Below are positions 1 to 6,221 of a stretch of DNA of 10,237 bases, in pieces; within the stretch, counting starts at the first letter, position 1, and each line of letters opens with the position of its first letter. The stretch is from Nitrospirota bacterium (GTDB taxonomy: Bacteria; Nitrospirota; Thermodesulfovibrionia; UBA6902; BMS3Bbin08), in NCBI GenBank assembly GCA_016208845.1, contig JACQXH010000039.1:1-10237 (forward strand), given 5' to 3'. The notes under the pieces were generated by a model, which ran no database searches, was not told the origin of the DNA, and worked only from the letters and a program-made list of their open reading frames with translations. Made by a program: the position numbers and the translations under genes.

Positions 1-1581
1 TTGGGTCAAATCATTTTCAAAAGAGAAAGTGGTTATTTTCATTTGCAAAAAAAGGTTTTCCAATATGCCTTTCAGGTCAAAGAAAGAATTGTGTTTATGC
101 CTCCATAAACTATCGTTTTTGTCATCAAGGCATACTGCCGCCATTTTCAGCGCCTCCGCCGGCTGTGGCCAGCCTGTATTGAGGAATACCTTTGATATCT
201 CAAAAAATCTGAGAGACCGCTCACCATGACTCACATTCAATCTGGCGTTTTCAAGCAGGGCGGGCACGAGAGTCGTTCTCAATGCCTCTTCTTCTTTTTT
301 CAGCGGATTTCTTATCTTAACAAAGTTTCGCCTGACGTCTTCCGGGGGAAGTTTCAGGCTATCAAGCACAGACGGATTAAGGAAACTGAAATTTACAGCC
401 TCTGTGTACCCCGAGTTAATCATCAGATTACGCACTGATTTTATTAATTTCCAGTTGGCATTTTCACGAACATATTGCATTTCAGCTCTTGGCAATTTTG
501 ATGGAATGTTGTTATAACCAAAGATCCTTGCTATCTCTTCCACTACATCCACATCCATCTGAATATCAGGTCTGAAGCCCGGAGCCGTGACTGTAATCCC
601 CCCGCCCTTCCCTTCAATTTCATTGTGAATGCCGAGGCCGTTTAATATTTCCTGTACCTTTGAAGGCTGAATGCTGGTCCCAATGATGTCATCAATTTTC
701 TTAAAACTGACCGGGATATATCGCGGCGTGAAAGGAGCAGGATAAATATCAGTGATCCCGGTTGTTTTTCCTCCTGAGATATCAAGAATGAGCTGCGTTA
801 CCCGGTCCAGAGCGGGAACAACCATATTTATATCTGCGCCTCTTTCAAAACGGTATGAGGCCTCAGTGCTTAGACCAAGGGACTTTGACGTTCTCCTTAT
901 TGAAGCCGGAAGAAAATATGCGCTCTCAAGCAGTATATTCACAGTGCTTGAACTTACCTCTGTATTTAGTCCGCCCATAACTCCTGCGATCGCAACCGGT
1001 TTTTCAGAATCCCAGATCAAAAGCATATCATGTGATAGGACACGCTCCTGCTTATCAAGGGTCAATAACTTTTTCTCCGGGCCCGCTGTCCTGACCACTA
1101 TCCTGCCTCCTGCGAGCCTGTCAAGATCAAAAGCGTGCAGAGGCTGCCCCATCTCAAGAAGTACGTAGTTGGTAATATCAACAATATTATTGACAGGCCT
1201 GAACCCATGGCTTTCAATGCGTTTTGACAGCCACTCAGGAGAAGTCCCTACTTTGACTCCATAAATGATCCTTGAGGAATATCTTGGGCAAAGAGAATTA
1301 TCGATAATATCGATAGATGGCGAATGACCTTCTGCTTTATTTAAAGTAATGATATTTTCTTTTAATGGAAGACGCAGGATAGCAGACAGCTCACGCGCGA
1401 TTCCGGTTATGCTCAGGCAGTCCGGCCTGTTTGGGGTGACATTTATCTCAAGTATATGATCATCTTCTGTCTTCTCTATATTCTCAACTTCGAGTCCGGC
1501 CATTGTAAGGGCATTGGCAGTTTCCGCTGCTGTCTGGGAAAAACTAACATGTTCTTTAAGCCATTTCAGCGACGCCTTCAT
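1..1581 (-). CDS. pheT: Phenylalanyl-tRNA synthetase beta subunit, 3'-truncated by window edge, no EMAP domain
   Basis: This is the N-terminal 527 codons of PheT, the large subunit of the alpha2-beta2 enzyme that charges tRNA-Phe in the cytoplasm. The frame is open from ATG at 1579-1581 to base 1, so the C-terminal part, including the expected anticodon-binding domain, lies outside. The start is supported by GGAG six bases upstream. Residues 1-40 match the first half of the usual N-terminal domain (MAGLEVENIE). VTPNRPDCLS follows directly at residues 48-57. In E. coli PheT about 110 residues of EMAP/OB-fold tRNA-binding domain lie between these two segments, and here they are absent. The B3/B4 region follows (RPVNNIVDITNYVL from residue 128, GQPLHAFD after it), then TEASYRFERG ending near 248 and the B5 region from about 288. 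It lies downstream of pheS, separated by a periodic repeat. Identity is secure. Confidence 0.95.
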   Translation of the reverse strand, partial: MKASLKWLKEHVSFSQTAAETANALTMAGLEVENIEKTEDDHILEINVTPNRPDCLSITGIARELSAILRLPLKENIITLNKAEGHSPSIDIIDNSLCPRYSSRIIYGVKVGTSPEWLSKRIESHGFRPVNNIVDITNYVLLEMGQPLHAFDLDRLAGGRIVVRTAGPEKKLLTLDKQERVLSHDMLLIWDSEKPVAIAGVMGGLNTEVSSSTVNILLESAYFLPASIRRTSKSLGLSTEASYRFERGADINMVVPALDRVTQLILDISGGKTTGITDIYPAPFTPRYIPVSFKKIDDIIGTSIQPSKVQEILNGLGIHNEIEGKGGGITVTAPGFRPDIQMDVDVVEEIARIFGYNNIPSKLPRAEMQYVRENANWKLIKSVRNLMINSGYTEAVNFSFLNPSVLDSLKLPPEDVRRNFVKIRNPLKKEEEALRTTLVPALLENARLNVSHGERSLRFFEISKVFLNTGWPQPAEALKMAAVCLDDKNDSLWRHKHNSFFDLKGILENLFLQMKITTFSFENDLTQ

Positions 1582-1633
1582 CTTTCACTCCATAAAAATA
1601 AAGTACTCATTAAATATAATGCAGAAAAAATAT

Positions 1634-1713
1634 TAAGATGCAAGATACACGATGCAAGATGGAGGATAATATATTTTTTAACATGTATCATGTATCGTGA
1701 ACCCTGGATCATG
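1634..1713. repeat. Period-7 dyad repeat in the pheS/pheT gap
   Basis: Two 32-nt arms (1634-1665 and 1682-1713) form an imperfect inverted repeat; I count 21 of 32 positions pairing. The same stretch reads as consecutive 7-mers from 1637: GATGCAA, GATACAC, GATGCAA, GATGGAG, then in the right arm TATCATG and TATCGTG, with GATCATG at the end, all in one phase. It fills the pheS-pheT gap almost completely and would form a hairpin in the operon mRNA just ahead of the pheT ribosome-binding site. No coding sense was seen. Confidence 0.75.
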
Positions 1714-1721
1714 AGGTATTT

Positions 1722-2738
1722 TTAAAATTGTTCCAGAAACCTCTTGTCATTTTCAAAAAAAAGCCTTATGTCATCGATGCCGTACTTTAGCATGGTGATC
1801 CTTTCGATGCCCATCCCGAATGCAAAGCCGGAGTAGACCTCAGGGTCATATCCGACAGACTTGAACACGCGCGGATTGATCATGCCGGCGCCGAGTATCT
1901 CAATCCATCCGCTCTGTTTGCATACGTTGCATCCTGAGCCTTTACATATAACGCAGCCTATGTCGATCTCAGCGCTCGGCTCAGTAAAAGGGAAAAAGCT
2001 GGGCCGCAGCCTGACCGGCGTATCCGGCCCGAAAATCGCGTGTGCAAAGACCTCTAAAATCCCTTTAAGGTCTGCCATTGAGACAGCCTTATCGACCATG
2101 AAGCCCTCAAGCTGCTGAAACATGGGCGTGTGGCACACATCCGCATCACATCGATAAACTTTGCCGGGAACAATAATTTTCAGGGGCGGTTTATATTTTT
2201 CCATTACGCGGATCTGTACCGGAGATGTGTGGGTCCTGAGGACAACATCATCAGTAACATAGAAGGTATCCTGCATGTCACGGGCCGGATGGTCCTTCGG
2301 GAAATTCAGGGCCTCAAAATTATAATAGTCAAGTTCGACCTCTGGCCCATCTTCTATCCTGAAACCAAGCGAAAGGAAAACATCTATGATCTCTTCAAGG
2401 ACAATGCTTGTGGGATGCAGATGTCCGCCCGGTGTAAAACATCCCGGTAGCGTTACATCTATGCGTTGTGTTTTCAGGAGCCTGTCAAGCTCAGCCGCTT
2501 TAAAAGATTCTTCGTGCCGGCTGATGAGGTTTTCAATATATATCTTTGTCTCATTAAGAACGCGCCCGAATTCCGGCCTGTCCTCTTTAGAGATCGTACC
2601 GAGGGCCTTGATCTTCTCTGTTAAGATGCCTTTCTTGCCTAAATATTTAACACGTACAGCCTGTACTTCCTTCAGATCCCTTATGTTTTTGATCTCATCC
2701 TGTGCGAGATCTTTAATTGAGAGAATTTCTTTTATCAT
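1722..2738 (-). CDS. pheS: Phenylalanyl-tRNA synthetase alpha subunit
   Basis: This is the 338-residue catalytic subunit of PheRS, which activates phenylalanine and transfers it to tRNA-Phe. Residues 1-90 form the N-terminal coiled-coil region (VKYLGKKGILT at 30-40). The class II core follows: GHLHPT at 105-110, motif 2 around YRCDADVCHTPMFQQLEG (195-212), and motif 3 GFAFGMGIER (304-313). A four-cysteine knuckle, C262-x2-C265-x4-C270-x2-C273, sits between motifs 2 and 3 as in many bacterial PheS proteins and may bind a metal. Length is normal. The ATG at 2736-2738 fits the family N-terminus, and a stop codon lies in frame shortly upstream. No good Shine-Dalgarno is visible before it, so translation may depend on its position in the operon. 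It lies between rplT and pheT on the same strand. Confidence 0.97.
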   Translation of the reverse strand: MIKEILSIKDLAQDEIKNIRDLKEVQAVRVKYLGKKGILTEKIKALGTISKEDRPEFGRVLNETKIYIENLISRHEESFKAAELDRLLKTQRIDVTLPGCFTPGGHLHPTSIVLEEIIDVFLSLGFRIEDGPEVELDYYNFEALNFPKDHPARDMQDTFYVTDDVVLRTHTSPVQIRVMEKYKPPLKIIVPGKVYRCDADVCHTPMFQQLEGFMVDKAVSMADLKGILEVFAHAIFGPDTPVRLRPSFFPFTEPSAEIDIGCVICKGSGCNVCKQSGWIEILGAGMINPRVFKSVGYDPEVYSGFAFGMGIERITMLKYGIDDIRLFFENDKRFLEQF

Positions 2739-2767
2739 AGAATCAAAGGCAGGCGATCAAATAGTTA

Positions 2768-2809
2768 ATGCAAAGATCAAAATTTAAAAATCAAAATTAA
2801 GGAAGTAAA
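2768..2809. repeat. Period-7 AT-rich repeat in the rplT/pheS gap
   Basis: Successive 7-mers share a reading phase: ATGCAAA, GATCAAA, ATTTAAA, AATCAAA, ATTAAGG and AAGTAAA. The direct repeat ATCAAAATT recurs 14 bp apart. I could not find a convincing opposite arm, so this may be half of an element or an eroded copy. It occupies much of the 99-bp gap between the rplT stop and the pheS start. Confidence 0.45.
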
Positions 2810-2837
2810 ATATGACGGCAAAATCATCATTTCTTAA

Positions 2838-3200
2838 TTATGAAGTTTCTTTCTGTGCCTTTACTGTCTCGACCAGGGTGCTGAACGCCTTTGGGTCTTT
2901 TACCGCCATGTCTGCAAGGATTTTTCTGTTCAGCATAATGTTGGATTTTATCAGGCCCTTCATGAACTGGCTGTATGAAATTCCCAATCCCCTCACAGCG
3001 GCGTTGATCCTCACTATCCATAAGGCCCTGAAATCCCTCTTTCTGACCCGTCTGTCCCGATAAGAGTATGTTAAGGCTTTGTCCACCGCTTCAGTGGCAA
3101 TCCTGTAGAGACGGTGTTTTGAGCCGATGTAACCTTTTGCCATTTCGAGTGTCTTTTTTCTTCTTCTTCTTGTCTTAAAACCACCTTTTGCTCTCGGCAT
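2838..3200 (-). CDS. rplT: Large ribosomal subunit protein bL20
   Basis: This is ribosomal protein L20, a basic 23S rRNA-binding protein needed early in 50S assembly. The sequence begins [16 protein letters not shown] and carries the family signature [20 protein letters not shown] in the middle third. The product is 120 residues, the usual size. The chosen start is ATG at 3198-3200: GGAGG lies 6 bases upstream, and the protein then begins with the invariant MPR. A longer frame using an upstream start would translate the ribosome-binding site itself. It follows rpmI and precedes pheS in the standard infC-rpmI-rplT order. L20 represses its own operon in E. coli and Bacillus by leader binding, but I did not identify such a site here. 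Confidence 0.97.
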   Translation of the reverse strand: MPRAKGGFKTRRRRKKTLEMAKGYIGSKHRLYRIATEAVDKALTYSYRDRRVRKRDFRALWIVRINAAVRGLGISYSQFMKGLIKSNIMLNRKILADMAVKDPKAFSTLVETVKAQKETS

Positions 3201-3222
3201 CAATTCCTCCAAAAAAAATAAA

Positions 3223-3292
3223 ATGTACTTCGTGCCTCGTACCGCGTTACTATGCGTCGTTTAACGATGTACGATGTACTATGTACGAAAGT
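3223..3292. repeat. Period-7 dyad repeat in the rpmI/rplT gap
   Basis: The arms 3223-3246 and 3265-3288 are inverted with about 16 of 24 positions pairing, around an 18-nt centre. The whole 70 bp divides into ten in-phase 7-mers: TCGTGCC, TCGTACC and GCGTTAC on the left, and CGATGTA, CGATGTA and CTATGTA on the right. It fills most of the rpmI-rplT gap. The words differ from the element at 1634-1713, but period and layout are the same. Confidence 0.75.
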
Positions 3293-3321
3293 TAGTAATT
3301 CTATGTTTTTGATTTTTTATG

Positions 3322-3519
3322 CTAACCGTAAGGAAGCAACTTTTTTATTTTACCATAATCAGCCTTCTCAAGCAAAGTCCTATTTTTAAGGCTCCGTGTC
3401 CTCTTGGAAGATTTACTCGTGAGCATATGCCCCATAAAAGCCTTGCTCCTTTTTATCTTGCCTGTTCCCGTAAATTTAAACCTCTTTGCTGCTCCTCTGT
3501 GTGACTTTAATTTTGGCAT
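3322..3519 (-). CDS. rpmI: Large ribosomal subunit protein bL35
   Basis: This is ribosomal protein L35, a 65-residue, very basic component of the 50S subunit. It begins [20 protein letters not shown] and contains [20 protein letters not shown], both typical of the family; length is also typical. The start ATG at 3517-3519 has AAGGAGG eight bases upstream, one of the best ribosome-binding sites in the window. It sits between infC and rplT on the same strand, as in most bacteria. Both flanking gaps contain periodic dyad repeats, which is unusual for an operon whose genes are normally closely spaced. Confidence 0.97.
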   Translation of the reverse strand: MPKLKSHRGAAKRFKFTGTGKIKRSKAFMGHMLTSKSSKRTRSLKNRTLLEKADYGKIKKLLPYG

Positions 3520-3545
3520 TTATATTGCCTCCTTTTATTTTCTAT

Positions 3546-3605
3546 CCATAGATTACCAGGATCTCACAGATATTTTTTTATCTGAGCCATCTGTGAAATC
3601 TGCGG
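3546..3605. repeat. Period-9 palindromic repeat in the infC/rpmI gap
   Basis: Two 27-nt arms (3546-3572 and 3579-3605) flank six T's and pair at about 18 of 27 positions. Each arm is built of 9-mers in phase: CCATAGATT, ACCAGGATC and TCACAGATA on the left; TATCTGAGC, CATCTGTGA and AATCTGCGG on the right. It would fold in the operon transcript between the infC stop and the rpmI ribosome-binding site. It differs in period from the 7-mer elements of the other gaps. Confidence 0.75.
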
Positions 3606-3630
3606 ACTAAAATGCTTAGATTATTTTCAG

Positions 3631-4128
3631 TTATTTGGGGGAGATCATCATATTCATGTGGTTGCCTTCCAGTCTGCCTTTATGATCTATGGCTGCCTTG
3701 TCAGAAAGTTCGGTTATGATAGCCTGAAAGACGCCTTTTCCGATAGAAGAATGCATAATCTCCCTGCCCCTGAATATCATCGTTACTTTGATCTTGTTGC
3801 CGTCTTCTAAAAAGTTCTTTATCTGTTTTATTTTCAAATCCAGATCATGCTTGCTGATCTGGGGTCGCAGTTTTATTTCTTTTATGCTGATTGTCTTGTG
3901 TTTTACCGACTGTTTCTTCGTCATCTGGTATCGGTATTTTCCATAATCCATTATTTTGCAGACAGGAGGATTCGCAGCAGGTGATACCTCTACAAGATCA
4001 AGTTCATGCTCTTCTGCATTTTTCAGCGCGTCTCTCAGCGGAACTATCCCTACCTGTTGACCCTCATGTCCGATAAGTCTGACTTCTCTTGCTCTGATTC
4101 TTTGGTTGATCCGTAAATTAATACTTAT
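3631..4128 (-). CDS. infC: Translation initiation factor IF-3, non-canonical start
   Basis: IF3 binds the 30S subunit, keeps the subunits apart and rejects poor start codons. The reading frame carries both domains: the N-terminal domain (RIRAREVRLIG, then LVEVSPAANPPVCKIMDYGK across residues 45-64) and the C-terminal domain (IKEIKLRP, FRGREI). The first in-frame ATG is M60, which would remove most of the N-terminal domain. The thrS stop codon TAA (4132-4134) lies in frame just upstream, leaving only ATA (4126-4128) or ATT (4120-4122) as initiators. GGAGG at 4135-4139 is 6 bases from ATA and 12 from ATT, so I choose ATA, giving 165 residues. E. coli infC starts with AUU and is autoregulated by IF3, so an odd start is expected in the family. 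The Shine-Dalgarno abuts the thrS stop, which suggests coupling. Confidence 0.93.
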   Translation of the reverse strand: MSINLRINQRIRAREVRLIGHEGQQVGIVPLRDALKNAEEHELDLVEVSPAANPPVCKIMDYGKYRYQMTKKQSVKHKTISIKEIKLRPQISKHDLDLKIKQIKNFLEDGNKIKVTMIFRGREIMHSSIGKGVFQAIITELSDKAAIDHKGRLEGNHMNMMISPK

Positions 4129-4139
4129 AGTTTACCTCC
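4126..4139 (-). promoter_or_regulatory. infC ribosome-binding site and ATA start, overlapping the thrS end
   Basis: Read on the minus strand, GGAGG (4139-4135) runs directly into the thrS stop TAA, and ATA follows after TAAACT. No ATG, GTG or TTG occurs between this stop and the conserved IF3 N-terminus. The site therefore fixes infC on a non-standard start codon. Confidence 0.75.
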
Positions 4140-5871
4140 GTTTTGTTATTTCCTCGTTGAGGATGGTTATTAATTGTTCCACTGTCATTTCCCCGAGATT
4201 TTCTCCGCCACGGGTCCTGATATTTACTGTATGGTTAATAGCTTCTTTTTCCCCGATGATTATTAAATAAGGGATTTTCTGCAGGGTTGCTTCTCTTATT
4301 TTATACCCTATCTTTTCATCCCCTGTATTTAACTCAACTCTCAGGCCTTCTTTCTTCAAAGTATCCAATATACTTCTGCTATATTCTACATGCCGCTCTG
4401 AAATAGTCAATACTGCGGCCTGTACCGGTGAAAGCCACAATGGGAAAATACCGGCATGGTGTTCTATTAATATACCAAAAAATCTCTCAAGAGAGCCCAT
4501 CAGGGCCCGATGCACCATTATCGGCCTGTTGTCCTTATTGTCCTGCCCCCTGTAAGTTATATCAAGCCTTTCAGGTATATTGAAATCAACCTGTATGGTG
4601 CTGCACTGCCAGGGACGGCCCAGGCAATCCTTGACCTTTATGTCGATCTTCGGCCCGTAAAAAACTCCTTCACCTGGGTCTATGCTGAACTTCAGTCCCT
4701 GCCGGGTCAGGGCATTAGTTAATGAGTTAGTGGCCCTCTCCCAGTTCTCCGTGGTACCTACGAACTTATCAGGTCTTGTTGATATATAAATATCGTAGTC
4801 GCTGAAACCAAATGTTTTAAGCATAAAAAGCGTCAGTTCCAGTACCCTGATTATTTCTTCTTCCAGTTGTTCCTCTGTGCAGAAAATATGCGCATCATCC
4901 TGTGTAAACCCTCTAACCCTTAAGAGCCCGTGCAATACGCCCGAGCGTTCATATCTGTAGACTGTGCCGAGCTCCGCAAACCTCAGCGGCAGGTCCCTGT
5001 AGCTCCTGAGGCGGCTTTTATACACATATATATGAAAGGGACAGTTCATCGGCTTTATTTCATAGTCAGCCCCTTCTATTTCCATTGGCGAGTACATGTT
5101 TTCCCTGTAAAAATCCACATGACCTGTTCTTCTCCAGAGGTCCAGTTTGGCCATGTGCGGTGTATACAGGATCTGATACCCGGCCCTGTAATGCTCTTCG
5201 GTCCAGAAATTCTCGATGACTTTCCTTATACATGCTCCTTTAGGATGCCATAAGACCAGGCCGGGGCCGATCTCATCATTCATGCTGTACAGGTCGAGTT
5301 CTTTTCCAAGCCTTCTATGGTCCCGTTTTTTGATTTCCTCAAGGAAGCGCAGATGCTCTTCAAGTTCGGCCTTCGTGAAAAAAGCTACCCCGTATATACG
5401 CTGGAGCATTTTATTTTTTTCATCCCCGCGCCAATAGGCACCGGCAACAGATAGAAGCTTAAATGCCTTGACCTTGCCCGTTGATCTGAGATGAGGCCCG
5501 CGGCAGAGATCAATAAAACTATCTTCTCTGTAAAGGGACACAACATCATCTTCTATTTCCTGAAGGAGTTCGACCTTGTACATTTCTCCAAGAGATTCAA
5601 ATAATTTGACGGCATCTTTCTTTGAGACCTCTTCCCGGATGAACGGCCTGCCGGCCTTTATGATCTCATTCATTTTTCTTTCGATCAAAGGCAGGTCCTC
5701 TTCTGTAAAGACCTTCTTGCAGTCAAAATCGTAGTAAAAACCTTCAGACGTAGCAGGGCCAATAGCGAGCTTCGTATCCGGAAAAAGTTCTTTGACGGCG
5801 TGAGCCATAATATGGGAGGCACTGTGGCGGTAAACCTCAATACTTGCATCACTGCTTGCTGGTTCTATTAT
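4132..5871 (-). CDS. thrS: Threonyl-tRNA synthetase lacking the TGS domain, probable ATA start
   Basis: ThrRS charges tRNA-Thr and edits misacylated Ser-tRNA-Thr. Counted from the ATA at 5869-5871 the protein has 579 residues, against about 640 in E. coli. The missing part is the N-terminal TGS domain. The editing domain keeps its residues: RHSASH at 15-20, and C123 and H127 in DLCRGPH. The catalytic domain keeps the zinc ligands: C277 in PMNCPFH, H328 in DDAHIF and H454 in MVHRALMGS. The anticodon-binding domain closes the protein. An upstream TTG at 5929-5931 would give 599 residues, but it lies inside a periodic repeat and has only one base between GAGG and the codon. The sequence GGAGGTGA at 5876-5883 instead points to ATA at 5869-5871 (or 5866-5868). 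No ATG/GTG/TTG lies in frame between the TTG and the conserved HSASH region. Family identity is certain; the start is inferred. Confidence 0.93.
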   Translation of the reverse strand: MIEPASSDASIEVYRHSASHIMAHAVKELFPDTKLAIGPATSEGFYYDFDCKKVFTEEDLPLIERKMNEIIKAGRPFIREEVSKKDAVKLFESLGEMYKVELLQEIEDDVVSLYREDSFIDLCRGPHLRSTGKVKAFKLLSVAGAYWRGDEKNKMLQRIYGVAFFTKAELEEHLRFLEEIKKRDHRRLGKELDLYSMNDEIGPGLVLWHPKGACIRKVIENFWTEEHYRAGYQILYTPHMAKLDLWRRTGHVDFYRENMYSPMEIEGADYEIKPMNCPFHIYVYKSRLRSYRDLPLRFAELGTVYRYERSGVLHGLLRVRGFTQDDAHIFCTEEQLEEEIIRVLELTLFMLKTFGFSDYDIYISTRPDKFVGTTENWERATNSLTNALTRQGLKFSIDPGEGVFYGPKIDIKVKDCLGRPWQCSTIQVDFNIPERLDITYRGQDNKDNRPIMVHRALMGSLERFFGILIEHHAGIFPLWLSPVQAAVLTISERHVEYSRSILDTLKKEGLRVELNTGDEKIGYKIREATLQKIPYLIIIGEKEAINHTVNIRTRGGENLGEMTVEQLITILNEEITKRR

Positions 5872-5883
5872 CCTGTCACCTCC
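5866..5883 (-). promoter_or_regulatory. thrS ribosome-binding site with tandem ATA codons
   Basis: On the minus strand GGAGGTGA (5883-5876) matches the 3' end of 16S rRNA at all eight positions. The sequence ATAATA follows, with seven bases between GGAGG and the first ATA. No standard start codon sits in the window of good spacing. A GTG inside the Shine-Dalgarno runs into a stop after two codons. Confidence 0.6.
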
Positions 5884-5898
5884 TCTTAAAATATTGTT

Positions 5899-5975
5899 AG
5901 TTAAAAGTGGAAAGATAAAAAGTAAATTCAAACCTCATTTAACTATTAACTATACACTGTTCACTATTTACTGCA
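5899..5975. repeat. Period-7 dyad repeat between thrS and tRNA-Val
   Basis: The arms 5899-5928 and 5936-5965 pair at about 21 of 30 positions around a 7-nt loop. Eleven successive 7-mers run through the element: AGTTAAA, AGTGGAA and AGATAAA on the left, and AACTATT, AACTATA, CACTGTT and CACTATT on the right. It lies between the tRNA 3' end and the thrS Shine-Dalgarno. Its left arm would be translated if thrS began at the TTG at 5929-5931. Confidence 0.75.
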
Positions 5976-5978
5976 AAA

Positions 5979-6053
5979 TGGTAGGCACGCGGGGTTTCGA
6001 ACCCCGGACCTCTTCCGTGTCAAGGAAGCGCTCTCCCCCTGAGCTACGCGCCT
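5979..6053 (-). tRNA. tRNA-Val (anticodon GAC)
   Basis: The minus strand folds into a complete 75-nt cloverleaf. The acceptor stem is AGGCGCG with CGTGCCT (one G-U pair). The D stem is GCTC/GAGC. The anticodon stem is CTTCC/GGAAG with loop TTGACAC, which gives anticodon GAC for valine codons GUC and GUU. The variable loop is AGGTC. The T stem is CGGGG/CCCCG around TTCGAAA. The discriminator base is A and CCA is encoded in the DNA. It lies upstream of thrS on the same strand and may share its transcript. A TATTCT at 6084-6089 is a possible -10 element for it, but no convincing -35 sits at normal spacing. Confidence 0.97.
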
Positions 6054-6146
6054 GATAATTTCAAAATAAATTAAAGCTTAAAGAGAATACAAGCTATCTC
6101 TAAACGTTAAACAATTATCATGCAATTAAATCCAATTTATGTTGCC

Positions 6147-6188
6147 CGGTCATTATAAATGACGAAAACTATTGTGCGGTCATGATAA
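6147..6188 (+). repeat. 12-bp direct repeat spaced 30 bp, upstream of the HD-domain gene
   Basis: CGGTCATTATAA (6147-6158) recurs as CGGTCATGATAA (6177-6188), 11 of 12 identical and exactly 30 bp apart, close to three helical turns. The first copy also belongs to a perfect 6-bp palindrome, GTCATT-ATA-AATGAC (6149-6163). The second copy overlaps the candidate promoter of the HD gene. The arrangement resembles paired operator sites on one face of the helix; no regulator is identified. Confidence 0.45.
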
Positions 6189-6201
6189 CACAAAGTATAA
6201 T
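6172..6201 (+). promoter_or_regulatory. Candidate sigma70-type promoter for the HD-domain gene
   Basis: A perfect TATAAT (6196-6201) lies 20 bases before the start codon, with TTGTGC (6172-6177) 18 bases upstream as a weak -35. The weak -35 and the overlapping CGGTCATGATAA copy would suit an activated or repressed promoter. Confidence 0.45.
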
Positions 6202-6221
6202 AACAAAAAAAGGTATAAAAA

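Noticed and set aside
752..1168. Plus-strand open frame of 138 codons inside pheT
   Set aside because: It is antisense to well-conserved PheT domains, has no ribosome-binding site and resembles no family.
2838..3212. A 124-residue L20 starting four codons upstream
   Set aside because: The extra codons include the Shine-Dalgarno itself, and the invariant MPR start follows at ideal spacing.
1634..3605. CRISPR array suggested by the many short repeats
   Set aside because: The words are 7 or 9 bp without unique spacers, differ between loci and form dyads; no cas genes are present.
3631..3951. A short 106-residue IF3 starting at the ATG of MDYGKY
   Set aside because: The same frame continues upstream through a complete, conserved IF3 N-terminal domain; the short form is an artefact of requiring a standard start codon.
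5897..5938. A 13-codon open frame upstream of thrS that could be a leader peptide
   Set aside because: It has only two threonine codons, no Shine-Dalgarno, and lies wholly within the period-7 repeat; no attenuator with a T-run follows.
5872..5978. T-box or tRNA-mimic operator ahead of thrS
   Set aside because: The gap is about 100 bp and is occupied by the dyad repeat; no T-box consensus, specifier hairpin or terminator was found.
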